Shown here one piece after another: positions 1-7,244 of a stretch of 7,998 nucleotides of DNA. Each line of letters opens with the position of its first letter. The first letter of the stretch is position 1. Below the pieces are notes generated by a model. The model was not told the DNA's origin and ran no database searches. It saw only the letters and a list, made by a program, of their open reading frames with translations. Location of the stretch: assembly GCA_030642205.1 (NCBI GenBank), contig DAOWOF010000100.1, positions 1-7,998 of the forward strand, read 5' to 3'. Made by a program: the position numbers and the translations under genes. The DNA comes from Desulfobacteraceae bacterium. Lineage in GTDB: Bacteria; Desulfobacterota; DSM-4660; Desulfatiglandales; Desulfatiglandaceae.

Positions 1-100
1 CCCACATTTGATAGATCTGGCTGCAGAAGCCAAAGTTTTTAATTTTTAAAATAGTGTTTATCTATTTTGCTTTCTATGGAATAAAAGTTTTTGGAGGATT

Positions 101-149
101 AAGGGACGTTCCTTGATATGTTGATTACTGGTAGCTTTAGGACGTCCCT
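101..149. repeat. REP-like imperfect inverted repeat
   Basis: AAGGGACGTTCC at 101-112 is mirrored by GGACGTCCCT at 140-149, with one extra base in the left arm and a loop of about 27 nt. Short GGGACGT-type palindromes like this often accompany IS200-like (REP-associated) transposases in deltaproteobacterial genomes. No such transposase is present here, so it would be an orphan copy. The inverted repeat is seen directly; the family assignment is inference. Confidence 0.45.
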
Positions 150-308
150 AAACCCTTCAACCCACAGGTATAAATAGCGGTTGAAACTGCTTGGGCAGTA
201 AAAAAACTTTTCAGGTATTGTAAGGTTTTTCCTTCTAACCCCGCTTTGTGCTAAAGCAATACCAGGCCTTAAGTTTTTGGACAAATATACGTATAGTGGT
301 CATGCGGC

Positions 309-392
309 AAAAGCGATAAAGGCCAAATCTCCTATTGTCTTCTATTTGAAAAATAGGCCAATATAAGAGGACATACGTCCCCTTATCGCTTT
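309..392. repeat. Nested inverted repeat / large hairpin
   Basis: AAAGCGATAAAGG (about 310-322) pairs with CCTTATCGCTTT (381-392), with one extra A in the left arm. Inside lie two further hairpins: CTATTT-GAA-AAATAG at 342-356, and an 8-bp arm pair at 365-372 / 377-384 with one A-C mismatch and an ATAC loop. The whole could fold as a branched structure. It may be a palindromic repeat related to the one at 101-149 (both contain GGGAC/GTCCC cores) or a small structured RNA. No function can be assigned. Confidence 0.45.
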
Positions 393-423
393 ATCACGGA
401 ATAAGCTAAATAATGGCATTAAA

Positions 424-484
424 AAAGTCTTATCTACTATATGATTTCAACCTTAACAAAATCACTTTGTAGACAAGACTCTTT
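424..484 (-). terminator. Rho-independent-like terminator of the hdrA-mvhD operon
   Basis: Read on the minus strand, AAAAGAGTCTTGTCTAC pairs with GTAGATAAGACTTTTTT with a single internal mismatch. An inner stem (442-447 with 459-464) extends the hairpin. The descending arm runs into a T tract, as in an intrinsic terminator. It begins about 16 nt beyond the mvhD stop codon, where the transcript should end. The A-rich opposite side means it could also work in the other direction. Confidence 0.7.
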
Positions 485-499
485 TACACTATTCTTTTG

Positions 500-1258
500 T
501 TATCTTCCTATTCTTTCAAACTGGGGTGTTGACCCAACATAATCAACAAACGCTGCTTGACTATGCCGCTCAAGATTTCCCAAGCGTTGAGAAACCGTAT
601 AAACCTGCAACCCTGTTTGCATGGCAATATCCTTGACTGCCCTTGGACCATCACTAAGGGCTTCGAGGATCAGCCCATCATGATATTCCTCCTCTATTAC
701 AGTGAGCAGGACTTTTTGATAATCATCCTCTTTCAAGATCTCGTTATAAACATTACCTTCTTTGGTTAGTTTAGTCTCCATTCCTAACATCCAGCGTATA
801 CGCCGTGTAGAAAGGGCTGTTGCCACCGCAGTCAGCGGCATCTTGAATTCAGCAGGATCAAAGGCGCCCATCTCCTGTATTACATCGCTGTATTCCTTCA
901 CGTAATCGGCAAATAACTGGCCTTCGGCAGCGCTTACCCAACGCAGACACATCCTGTCCCGTCCAATTTCGGATAGCTCTAACAGGTTCCCAACGGCTTG
1001 CATTGCTTTAGAAGCATGAACATTACCAGACTGGTAATGGCATTCACCAATATGTCATCCTGCAACCATAACGCCATCAAATCCGCTTTCTAATCCTTTT
1101 ATCACCCAAAGTGGGTCAACACGACCGGAACACATAGTCCTGATAACTCTTATAGAGGGCGGATACTGGATCCTTGAAACGCCTGCCAGATCAGCGCCGG
1201 CATAGGCACACCAATTACAAAGGAATGCCAGGATTTTAGGTTCGAAGTCATTTTTCAT
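500..1258 (-). CDS. mvhD: MvhD-type [2Fe-2S] electron-transfer subunit, selenoprotein (in-frame TGA read as Sec68)
   Basis: This is the delta-subunit family (MvhD/VhuD/FrhD-like) that passes electrons from a hydrogenase or formate dehydrogenase to HdrA. The gene is 252 codons plus TAA. A TGA at 1057-1055 splits naive ORF calls into 67 and 167 residues, but the frame continues without a gap across it. Family motifs flank it in order: CNWCAYAGAD (residues 14-23), RTMCSGR (40-46, Cys43), then U68-HIGECHY with Cys73, where the family normally has Cys in the GCHxGxCHY motif, and WVSAAEG near 107-113. Residues 184-250 look like a winged helix-turn-helix extension, beyond the roughly 140 residues of a plain MvhD. 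The start is ATG at 1258, with AAAGGAGAGACAAA in front of it. It lies 66 nt downstream of hdrA, so the two are probably cotranscribed. A SECIS-like hairpin follows the UGA. Assignment to the family is firm. Sec decoding is strongly supported but inferred; Sec at this position is known in methanococcal VhuD. Confidence 0.92.
1021..1057 (-). promoter_or_regulatory. Bacterial SECIS element in mvhD
   Basis: The UGA (1057-1055) is followed by 15 nt and then a perfect 7-bp stem, CATTACC (1039-1033) with GGTAATG (1027-1021), around the loop AGTCT. A G within the first two loop bases and a GU in the loop match the bacterial SECIS rule for SelB binding; the E. coli fdhF loop (AGGUCU) is similar. The hairpin lies inside the coding sequence, as bacterial SECIS elements do. 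The structure is seen directly; SelB recognition is inference. Confidence 0.85.
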
Positions 1259-1324
1259 TTTGTCTCTCCTTTCCTGTACTTCCTGAATTTGTTAAATTTA
1301 AGAAAAATATCATTTTTTTCCTTA

Positions 1325-4300
1325 TTATCTTTTTGGTGAAAAAAAGGTATTAACGAGCTTCTCCCAACCAATTTCAGGAAAATTATCGCAGATATCAAAG
1401 ACAGCTTTATCATCAGTAGCTGCCAATTTTTCAAATTCAGGGCCTAATAAATCTAAGAGTTTTTTATTTTCCTCTTCTAGCCATTGATAGCTTTGCTCTT
1501 TAAAAAACAGCTCTTTAAGATCTCTTTTTAGGGCCAGAGGCTCAAGGGCGAAGAGCCATCCTTCCTTGTAAGGATCATCATAAAGAAGCTCCGGATTATT
1601 CAAGACTTTATGATTAATGGAAAAAACCTTGCCGGTTATGGGCACCTGGATCATAGCTTTATGGCCATTTCGTTTCAGGACTAATCCTGTGGTATTTTTT
1701 CTTAAGGCCGCGCCTTCTTTTGGGAGCTCAAACTCCTCCATGGGTCCTAAAATCTTAAGCAAGAAGTCATCAATACCAATTTTGACTCTGCCTCCCTTTT
1801 CCATTTTTACCCAACTATGGCCGGCATGATAATAGTAATCATCAGAGACCTGAAAACCCGATATGGAGGTCCTTCCCGGTTTTTTAGCTGCAATTATCTG
1901 TTTTTTCTCCTCCATGGCATTTTTGCCACCTGCGTTTATGGCTGCTATAATTTGGTGATCCCTGAAGTGCTGCATATCAATAGCCTGCTGAGGACATGCG
2001 GCAGCACATACTCCACAGCCTTTACAAAGGGCGGAAATGTTTTCTGCCTTAAAGCCTTCTCCCGGGACTTGCACAACATGGATAGCTCCATAAGGGCAGA
2101 TTGTTTCACAGAGGCCGCATCCAATACATTTATCCTGATTAACAACAGAAATAATGGGTTCTACTTCCACATATTCCATGGCCAGCATATTCGCCGCGCG
2201 TTCAGCGGCAGCCTGGGCCTGGGCAATGGATTCCTCAACAGGCTTGGGATAATGAGACAATCCACATATAAATACACCATCTGTGGAACAATCAACAGGA
2301 CGTAATTTCATATGAGCTTCCATAAAAAATCCGTCTTCATTAAGCGGAACTTTGAAAAGTCTGGATAATTGATCCTGGCCTTCTGCGATAATAGCGGTCG
2401 CCAGATTAAGATAATCAACCTTTATTTCAAGGTCGGTTCCTAATATATGATCTTTGATGAGTATCTCTATTTTTTCTTTGCCATCAACCATACACTTTTT
2501 AACCTTGGGCTTTTCTTCCAGGGAATAGCGGATGAACAGGACTCCCAGCTTACGGGCCTTTGTATACAGGACTTCCCTTTGGCCATAGGTGCGTAAATCA
2601 CGGTAAAGGATGTATACATCAAGATCCGGTTTTCTGGTTTTTAAGGATATTGCCTGTTGAACAGAAGAGGTGCAGCATATTTTGGAACAATATGGACGTT
2701 CCGGCTCTCGTGAACCAACACATTGGATAAAAGCAACTGCCTTGGCCTGCTCCAGCTTCTCAGGGTCTTTATTGAAATTATCCAGCAATTCATGCCAGCG
2801 TGTAACCCTGTCACTTTGACCGTAGAGATATTCCTTAGGTTTATAAGGCTTAGCTCCGCTGGCCAGGACAGCAACGCCATGCTCCAATTCGCGTTGAGAA
2901 CCATCAATTTGAACTATGGACTTAAAATTACCTACAAAACCACTTACTTCAATCAGCCTGGCATTAAGCAGAATTTCTATTTTTTTATTATTTTGCAGGC
3001 TTAACTTCAAGTTTTTTATATATTCCTTAACATCTTCATCCTGCCAGGTTTTATCGATATTTAATCCTTGTCCTCCTAACTCTTGTTTCTGCTCAATCAA
3101 ATAGGTTTGAAACCCCTGTTCAGCCATATTTAATGCTGCGTTCATACCAGCAATACCACCGCCAACAACTACACCTGCCTTGTTCATAGGCATGCGTAAT
3201 TTTGCAAGAGGTTCTGAAAAAGTAACTTTTGATACAGCCATACGGACCAGATCTTTTGCCTTTTGAGTCGCCTCTTTCGGCTTATCCTGATGCACCCAGG
3301 CATCCTGATCTCGGATGTTTGTGAATTCAAGAAGATAGCGGTTCAAGCCTGCTGCTTGAATAGTTTCCTGAAAAAGGGGTTCATGTGTCCTGGGCGAGCA
3401 AGCAGCCACAACGACCCGATTTAATTTTTCCTTCTTAACGGTGTCTCTGATAAGTTCCTGAGTATCCTGACTGCAAGAAAACATATTATCAGCAGTATAG
3501 ACAACCCCGGGAAGAGTCCCTGCATAGTCCCGAACATCAGGGACATCGACAATGCTTCCGATATTGATTCCGCAATGACAAACAAAAACTCCAATCCTCA
3601 GATTATCATTATCAATCGGTTCCTCATCAGGATAGACCTTCTCCTGGATAAGTGTGTTGCGGGCGTCACAGAGCAGAGCAGCAGAGGCTGAGGAAGCAGC
3701 TGAGGCCTCCATAACAGATTGAGGTATATCCTTTGGACCGCCAAATGCCCCGCAAACAAAGATGCCCGGGCGGGATGTGGCCACGGGACTAAAACAGCTT
3801 GCAGCTGCAAATCCGTCCTTGTCCAGCTCAATCCCAAGATTAGCTGCCATGGAAGAAACATCTTTTGAAATAGTTATTCCCACCGAAAGAACTACCAGAT
3901 CAAAGATCTCACTTTGCATATTGCCTTCTTCATCCACATATATCAGCTTCAGATCTTTAGACCCATCTCTAATTTCTGCCAGACTATGGATACGTGAACG
4001 TATAAATCGCACGCCTTTTTCATCTTTAGCCCGGTTATAATATCTATCAAATTCTTTTCCATGTGTGCGCATATCCATATAAAAAATGGCTGTATCCAAT
4101 TGTTTATCTGCGTGTTCTTTGGCAATTACAGCTTCTTTAATACTGTACATGCAACAAATTCCGGAGCAATAATCATGAGAATCCGCATGAGTATCGCGGG
4201 AACCAACACATTGGAGCCAGGCAATTTTTTCAACATTTTTCCCATCTAAAGGACGAACCATATGCCCCTCAAAAGGCCCTGAAGCGCTTAGAATACGCTC

Positions 4301-4969
4301 AAATTCCATGCTGGTGATTACATTGGCAAAGTCATTATAGCCATAAGCATTAGATGGAACCGGATCATAAGGCTGATAGCCAGGTGATAGTATAACCGAC
4401 CCAACCTCAAGCTGATAAGTCTTTTCCTTTTGAGAAAAATCAATGGCATCTGCCGGACAAAATTTCTCACAAGCACGGCATTTACCCTTTTCAAAATATA
4501 TACAATTAGCCTCATCAATCACATATTTAAGAGGCACTGCCTGGGCGTATTGAACATAAATTGCCTTCCGTTTATTCAGATTTTGATTATATTTGTCATC
4601 AACTTTGCGCGGGCATTTTGTGGCGCAAACTCCGCAGGCAATACATTTATCCATATCCACATAACGCGGACGTTCCTTTACCGTAACAGTAAAATTTCCT
4701 GCATCGCCTTCAATTTTTTCAACATCTGACATGGTGATCAGATTAATATTTAAATGCCGGCCGATCTCGACCAGTTTAGGTGAAATAATTCACATTGCGC
4801 AGTCATTGGTAGGAAATGTTTTATCCAGTTCACTCATTACCCCGCCAATGGCAGCTGATTTTTCCACTATATGAACAAAATAGCCGGAATCTGCAAGGTC
4901 CAGGGCTGCCTGCATACCAGCAATCCCTCCGCCTACAATCATAACTGAGCCTATGGATTCATTAATCAT
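1325..4969 (-). CDS. hdrA: HdrA-type flavin iron-sulfur electron-bifurcating subunit fused to a GcvH-like domain, selenoprotein (in-frame TGA read as Sec60)
   Basis: This is a heterodisulfide reductase subunit A family protein, the FAD subunit that bifurcates electrons between ferredoxin and a disulfide-type acceptor in the cytoplasm. It has 1214 residues. A TGA at 4792-4790 falls in the family motif TFPTNDCAM-U-IISPKLVE, where homologues have Cys. Domain order: Rossmann GGGIAG (residues ~13-18), Sec60, a 4Fe-4S motif (Cys109/112/115/119), a second cluster site (Cys156/164/167/171), CVGS and CC motifs (~250), and VCHCG (~465). A second flavoprotein module with GGGIAG follows (~600), then two C-terminal ferredoxin motifs, CIGCGLCETICP (~950) and CKGCGVCAAACP (~985). 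Last comes an H-protein-like domain (~1045-1140) with HSWV, PITGKV and NPELL..DPY..GWLF, and a ~70-residue tail. By eye alignment the lipoyl lysine position is Gly, so lipoylation is unlikely. The start at 4969 is chosen because AAAGGAGAGACTT precedes it; an in-frame ATG at 5017 lacks this. It is probably cotranscribed with mvhD. No hdrB or hdrC is in view. Family call firm; Sec strongly inferred. Confidence 0.94.
4757..4792 (-). promoter_or_regulatory. Bacterial SECIS element in hdrA
   Basis: After the UGA (4792-4790) come 15 nt and then a 7-bp stem, CTGGTCG (4774-4768) with CGGCCGG (4763-4757), including two G-U pairs, around the tetraloop AGAT. An outer AAA/TTT pairing across a 2-nt bulge could lengthen it. 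The loop has G in its first two bases, as bacterial SECIS elements require. Spacer and stem length equal those of the mvhD element. The loop is less like fdhF than the mvhD one, so confidence is slightly lower. Confidence 0.8.
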
Positions 4970-5038
4970 AAGTCTCTCCTTTAATCTTGAATTCTTCACA
5001 GAATTAATTTTCATCAATCAGATACTCAAATTAAGTCA

Positions 5039-5147
5039 CTATTTTGCCTCTGCATGGAGAAAACGGACAACCAGTTTATCCCAATCTACCTTTGGAAAAT
5101 TGCCAAAGATATCTTTCACTGCTCTACCTCCTGTAGCTGCTATTCTT
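5039..5147 (-). pseudogene. 3' remnant of a second GcvH-like (HdrA-tail paralogue) gene
   Basis: On the minus strand a frame ending in TAG (5041-5039) reads RIAATGGRAVKDIFGNFPKV followed by DWDKLVVRFLHAEAK. This matches, position by position, the last residues of the HdrA protein (LAATDDKAVFDICDNFPEI, then GWEKLVNTFF). The paralogue is cut off at about 5147, where IS1-like sequence begins. It may have been a stand-alone GcvH-like gene or the end of another HdrA-GcvH fusion; the remaining ~35 codons cannot tell. It lies 69 nt upstream of hdrA in the same direction, so it was probably the preceding gene of the operon. Confidence 0.75.
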
Positions 5148-5690
5148 TGTTAGTTGTATGATCAACGGCATACCATAAGCAACATTGATTAGATTTTTTT
5201 CTTCACAAATGGCCACTGCTTGTCTAATTCTGCCTCTTCACAGGCCAATTCTATCCTGACTTCCATGCCTTTATCTGAATTTAGAATATGGAGGCTCTTG
5301 CAGAGATACAAAAGGATCATATTAAAGCACAACATTTTTGTGCCTGGACTGATAAAGATACACACATTTTGTGTGGTTTCTACAAGAGGCTCTATGGAAA
5401 TTGGGATTTACCTGGACAATAGCATCTGCTTTTTTTTAAAGCGCTAATAACTTTATTTTTGTTAATTTTGAGAACCCGGTCAGTATCTCGAATACCATTA
5501 CCTATTGATGGTCATTTCCACAATTTGTTCCTTGACGCCCTGCTCATATGCTCTGTAGCGGTATTTCAGCATGAACGTTTGAGTCGCCAATCTCCAATCT
5601 ATGTTTTGGCAACGGTAACGTTGTGTGCCAGGGGAATTCCATCCAGATTTCATAATTTTGTCACTGCCACAATTTGGCAGATAATTTTTT
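5148..5690 (-). mobile_element. Degenerate IS1-family insertion sequence (insA/insB remnant)
   Basis: Read on the minus strand in shifting frames, the sequence matches an IS1-family transposase. From about 5681 a zinc-finger-like start (PNCGSDKIMKSGW, then GTQRYRCQN) leads into YRAYEQGVKEQIVEMTIN. After a 1-nt shift comes GIRDTDRVLKINKNKVISAL, then after another shift at an A run, KKADAIVQVNPNF. Further on, an InsB-like stretch AELDKQWPFVKKK appears (5251-5209). After one more frameshift comes SNQCCLWYAVDHTTNKE, ending at about 5148. The rest of InsB is missing, cut at the junction with the GcvH-like remnant. At least three frame changes and premature stops make it inactive. Terminal inverted repeats could not be identified, so the right end near 5690 is approximate. 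Confidence 0.8.
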
Positions 5691-6078
5691 AATAAGATGT
5701 CAGTTGAATGATATATACATAATATAAATATTTATTCAACAATTATATCTTTAACCCATTGCCAAATGAAGGATGTCATTAACAGAACTTATATGGGCAA
5801 TAAAATATACTAAGCTGTTTTTCACAGTCTGTTTTGCGATGGAAATGCCAGCTTTCTTAAACTGTAAGGAGGTATCTTATTGGTATCATTAGACATATTT
5901 AGTGCAGGTGTTAGCTGTGAAATAAATCTGTGCCTTTCTATCCTCCTGAAGAGGGATTAAAATGGCTACACAAATTAGCAGACTAAAGAGGAATATAGTT
6001 AATTAATTCAATAAAACTGAATAGTTAAGCAACTGTTCACAAAAGTTCACCTTTCTTTCAAGCTATTGAGCATATATT
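5691..6078. other. AT-rich stretch without a recognised gene
   Basis: No ORF of useful length is seen on either strand. The only coding-like signal is a strong Shine-Dalgarno sequence, TAAGGAGGT (5865-5873), 6 nt before a TTG that opens 26 codons (5880-5960). It is followed after 1 nt by a 14-codon ATG frame (5962-6006) preceded by GAGGG. Neither peptide resembles a known family. They may be a truncated gene start, a leader peptide or chance. Upstream sequence around 5700-5760 is rich in TATA/AATATT motifs but gives no clear promoter pair. Confidence 0.4.
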
Positions 6079-6107
6079 CGGCGCTGACCGGCGCCCGGTC
6101 AGCGCCG
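6079..6107. repeat. Perfect 13-bp GC-rich palindrome with 3-nt loop
   Basis: CGGCGCTGACCGG (6079-6091) and CCGGTCAGCGCCG (6095-6107) are exact reverse complements around the loop CGC; a T-A pair extends the stem to 14 bp. It is very GC-rich in an AT-rich setting. No T tract follows on the plus strand, so a simple intrinsic terminator is unlikely there. Its right arm overlaps the left end of the MITE-like element. It could be a terminator remnant, a REP-type repeat or a transposition target. Confidence 0.7.
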
Positions 6108-6285
6108 AGATTGAGGCTGTAGAAAAAGACAAAAAAGATTTTCACTTTAATTGAAAATAAAGCTATAATTAAAAGAAGTTAAAGTCCTAAAGAATAGAAA
6201 AAAATTGGCAATCTGATTTTAAAAAAATGGTCATAACTGGCCAAATGGGTTACTGGAAGCAGCTTTTTCTACAGACTCGCTCGGC
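6104..6285. mobile_element. MITE-like element with imperfect terminal inverted repeats
   Basis: CTGTAGAAAAAG (6117-6128) and its exact reverse complement CTTTTTCTACAG (6263-6274) face each other about 134 nt apart. Outside them GAG/CTC and then GCCGAG/CTCGGC also pair, with a 1-base mismatch and a small size difference. The interior is AT-rich and non-coding. GGCTGTAGAAAAAG-type ends are common on several DDE insertion sequences, so this looks like a non-autonomous derivative or a solo deletion copy. The repeats are seen directly; the parent IS family is not determined. No clear target duplication was found. Confidence 0.6.
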
Positions 6286-6310
6286 TTAGTAATAATCAGG
6301 GTACAAAATT

Positions 6311-6796
6311 ATGTATGAAATAAAACCAATAGGAATAATACATTCACTACATTACTCAATTGAAGATATGCCTATTCAACCCAAAGGAGCATCGGAAGCT
6401 GAAGGTTATTTATTAGTTGATGAGAAATATATTGACGGACTTAAAGATATTGAAGGATTTAGCCATATTTATCTTTTATATTACTTTCATAAAGCTAACA
6501 GAACAGAAATGCTTGTGACACCTTTTATGGACAAGCAAATAAGAGGTGTCTTTGCTACACGTTCTCCGTTACGTCCTAATCACATTGGGATTTCTATTGT
6601 TAAACTAAAAAAAGTCGAGCATAATAAAGTTATCGTTGGAGATATTGACATACTTGATGGAACTCCATTATTGGATATCAAACCATATATAGAAAAATTT
6701 GATGCCGTAAAAGAAAGCCGTTCCGGGTGGCTAAAAGCAAGTGATAAAGAAATTAGAAAAAAACGGTCAGATAATAGATTTGGAACAATAAGCTGA
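6311..6796 (+). CDS. trmO: TrmO (TsaA-like) tRNA N6-methyltransferase for t6A37
   Basis: TrmO uses S-adenosylmethionine to methylate N6 of threonylcarbamoyladenosine at position 37 of certain tRNAs, tuning ACY codon decoding. The 161-residue product has the TsaA/YaeB domain throughout: IKPIGIIHS at residues 4-12, GLKDIEGFSHIYLLYYFHK near 43-61, the signature RGVFATRSPLRPNHIGIS at 78-95, and DILDGTPLLDIKPYI near 113-127. It is about the length of a single-domain TsaA protein and lacks the longer C-terminal extension of E. coli TrmO. The start is ATG at 6311, behind a weak AGGG. It begins just after the MITE-like element, which may supply or disturb its promoter. Its codons are more AT-rich than those of hdrA, which hints at separate origin. 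In some bacteria related stand-alone TsaA proteins sit with metal or molybdenum genes, but no such neighbours are visible. Confidence 0.9.
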   Translation: MYEIKPIGIIHSLHYSIEDMPIQPKGASEAEGYLLVDEKYIDGLKDIEGFSHIYLLYYFHKANRTEMLVTPFMDKQIRGVFATRSPLRPNHIGISIVKLKKVEHNKVIVGDIDILDGTPLLDIKPYIEKFDAVKESRSGWLKASDKEIRKKRSDNRFGTIS

Positions 6797-6840
6797 TATT
6801 TTAAATGATTCCGCATACGTCCCGAAGTCCGGATTAAACG

Positions 6841-7201
6841 GAGAAAAATATATACACTATTTATCCTGTTGTCATGGGAACAAAAATTTTTGATAAAGGC
6901 ATAATTATGGCAAATTAGATACCACCCCAATTTATTGTTGGTTAATTAAAGGTGGGGAAAAGAACATTTTAATTGATTCAGGGGAAATGTATCTGGTACA
7001 ATCCGAAGATTGAGAGAAAACCATAGGAGGGAAAATTTTGAACCGCCAATCCAAGTCAAAGCTATGGAAATGGAATTTATTCCTCCACGAACCAATATCG
7101 ACAGTTATAAGGCATACGATATGATGCTTGTGGTACGGGAAAAAGCTGATTTCATCATTCCTTTATATGGACCAGAATTTGCGGATGGCGCAGCTATTTA
7201 A
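6841..7201 (+). pseudogene. Decayed metallo-beta-lactamase-fold hydrolase (AHL-lactonase-like)
   Basis: Three frames in succession hold pieces of one protein. YTIYPVVMGTKIFDKGI (from about 6853) is the N-terminal segment. After a frame change and a TAG, DTTPIYCWLIKGGEKNILID and SGEMYLVQSED (6918-7010) form the first beta strands of the fold. After another frame change, AMEMEFIPP..IDSYKAYDMML....ADFIIPLYGPEF (to 7201) resembles the C-terminal helix and the last metal-ligand region of this family. The central part, including the HxHxDH zinc motif, is missing, so the gene has an internal deletion as well as frameshifts and cannot make an active enzyme. It sits 43 nt before the flavodoxin gene, so the two may once have been cotranscribed. 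The family call rests on motif recollection, not on a search. Confidence 0.7.
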
Positions 7202-7244
7202 TGAGCATGATTTTAAAAACTTTAAAATATTTCAAGGAGGAGAT

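Larger units (their letters stand above)
1..423. other. Gene-free left flank with inverted repeats
   Basis: No convincing coding region is visible on either strand. A 61-codon minus-strand frame (99-284) covers a REP-like inverted repeat and has no recognisable motif, so it is not called. The stretch is AT-rich and holds two separate inverted-repeat structures (listed separately), which suggests remnants of small palindromic repeats downstream of the minus-strand operon. Nothing is seen in positions 1-98. Confidence 0.5.

Noticed and set aside
99..284. 61-codon minus-strand frame
   Set aside because: No recognised motif, no ribosome site noted, and it covers an inverted repeat.
557..769. Plus-strand frame inside mvhD, and similar frames inside hdrA (for example 1817-2305, 4430-4729)
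   Set aside because: They are antisense shadows of strongly conserved minus-strand genes and show no family motif of their own.
1055..1258. Independent 67-residue protein ending at TGA
   Set aside because: It is the N-terminal part of MvhD. The frame continues past the TGA with conserved family motifs and a SECIS hairpin.
4790..5017. Independent 75-residue FAD-binding protein, and the ATG at 5017 as the hdrA start
   Set aside because: The sequence continues through the TGA into HdrA. The ATG at 5017 has no ribosome site and adds 16 residues before the Rossmann segment, whereas the ATG at 4969 follows AAAGGAGAG.
5459..5692. Plus-strand 77-codon frame
   Set aside because: It is the antisense of the IS1-family InsA remnant, whose motifs are recognisable on the minus strand.
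6900..6920. TAG in the hydrolase remnant as pyrrolysine
   Set aside because: Frames change on both sides of it and the central part of the gene is missing, so decay explains it better than recoding.
6580..6930. Minus-strand 116-codon frame
   Set aside because: It is antisense to trmO and to the decayed hydrolase; no motif is seen.
7128..7244. Upstream extension of the flavodoxin by 39 codons
   Set aside because: This part overlaps the end of the hydrolase pseudogene, while an excellent ribosome site sits directly before the ATG at 7245 that begins the typical flavodoxin strand.
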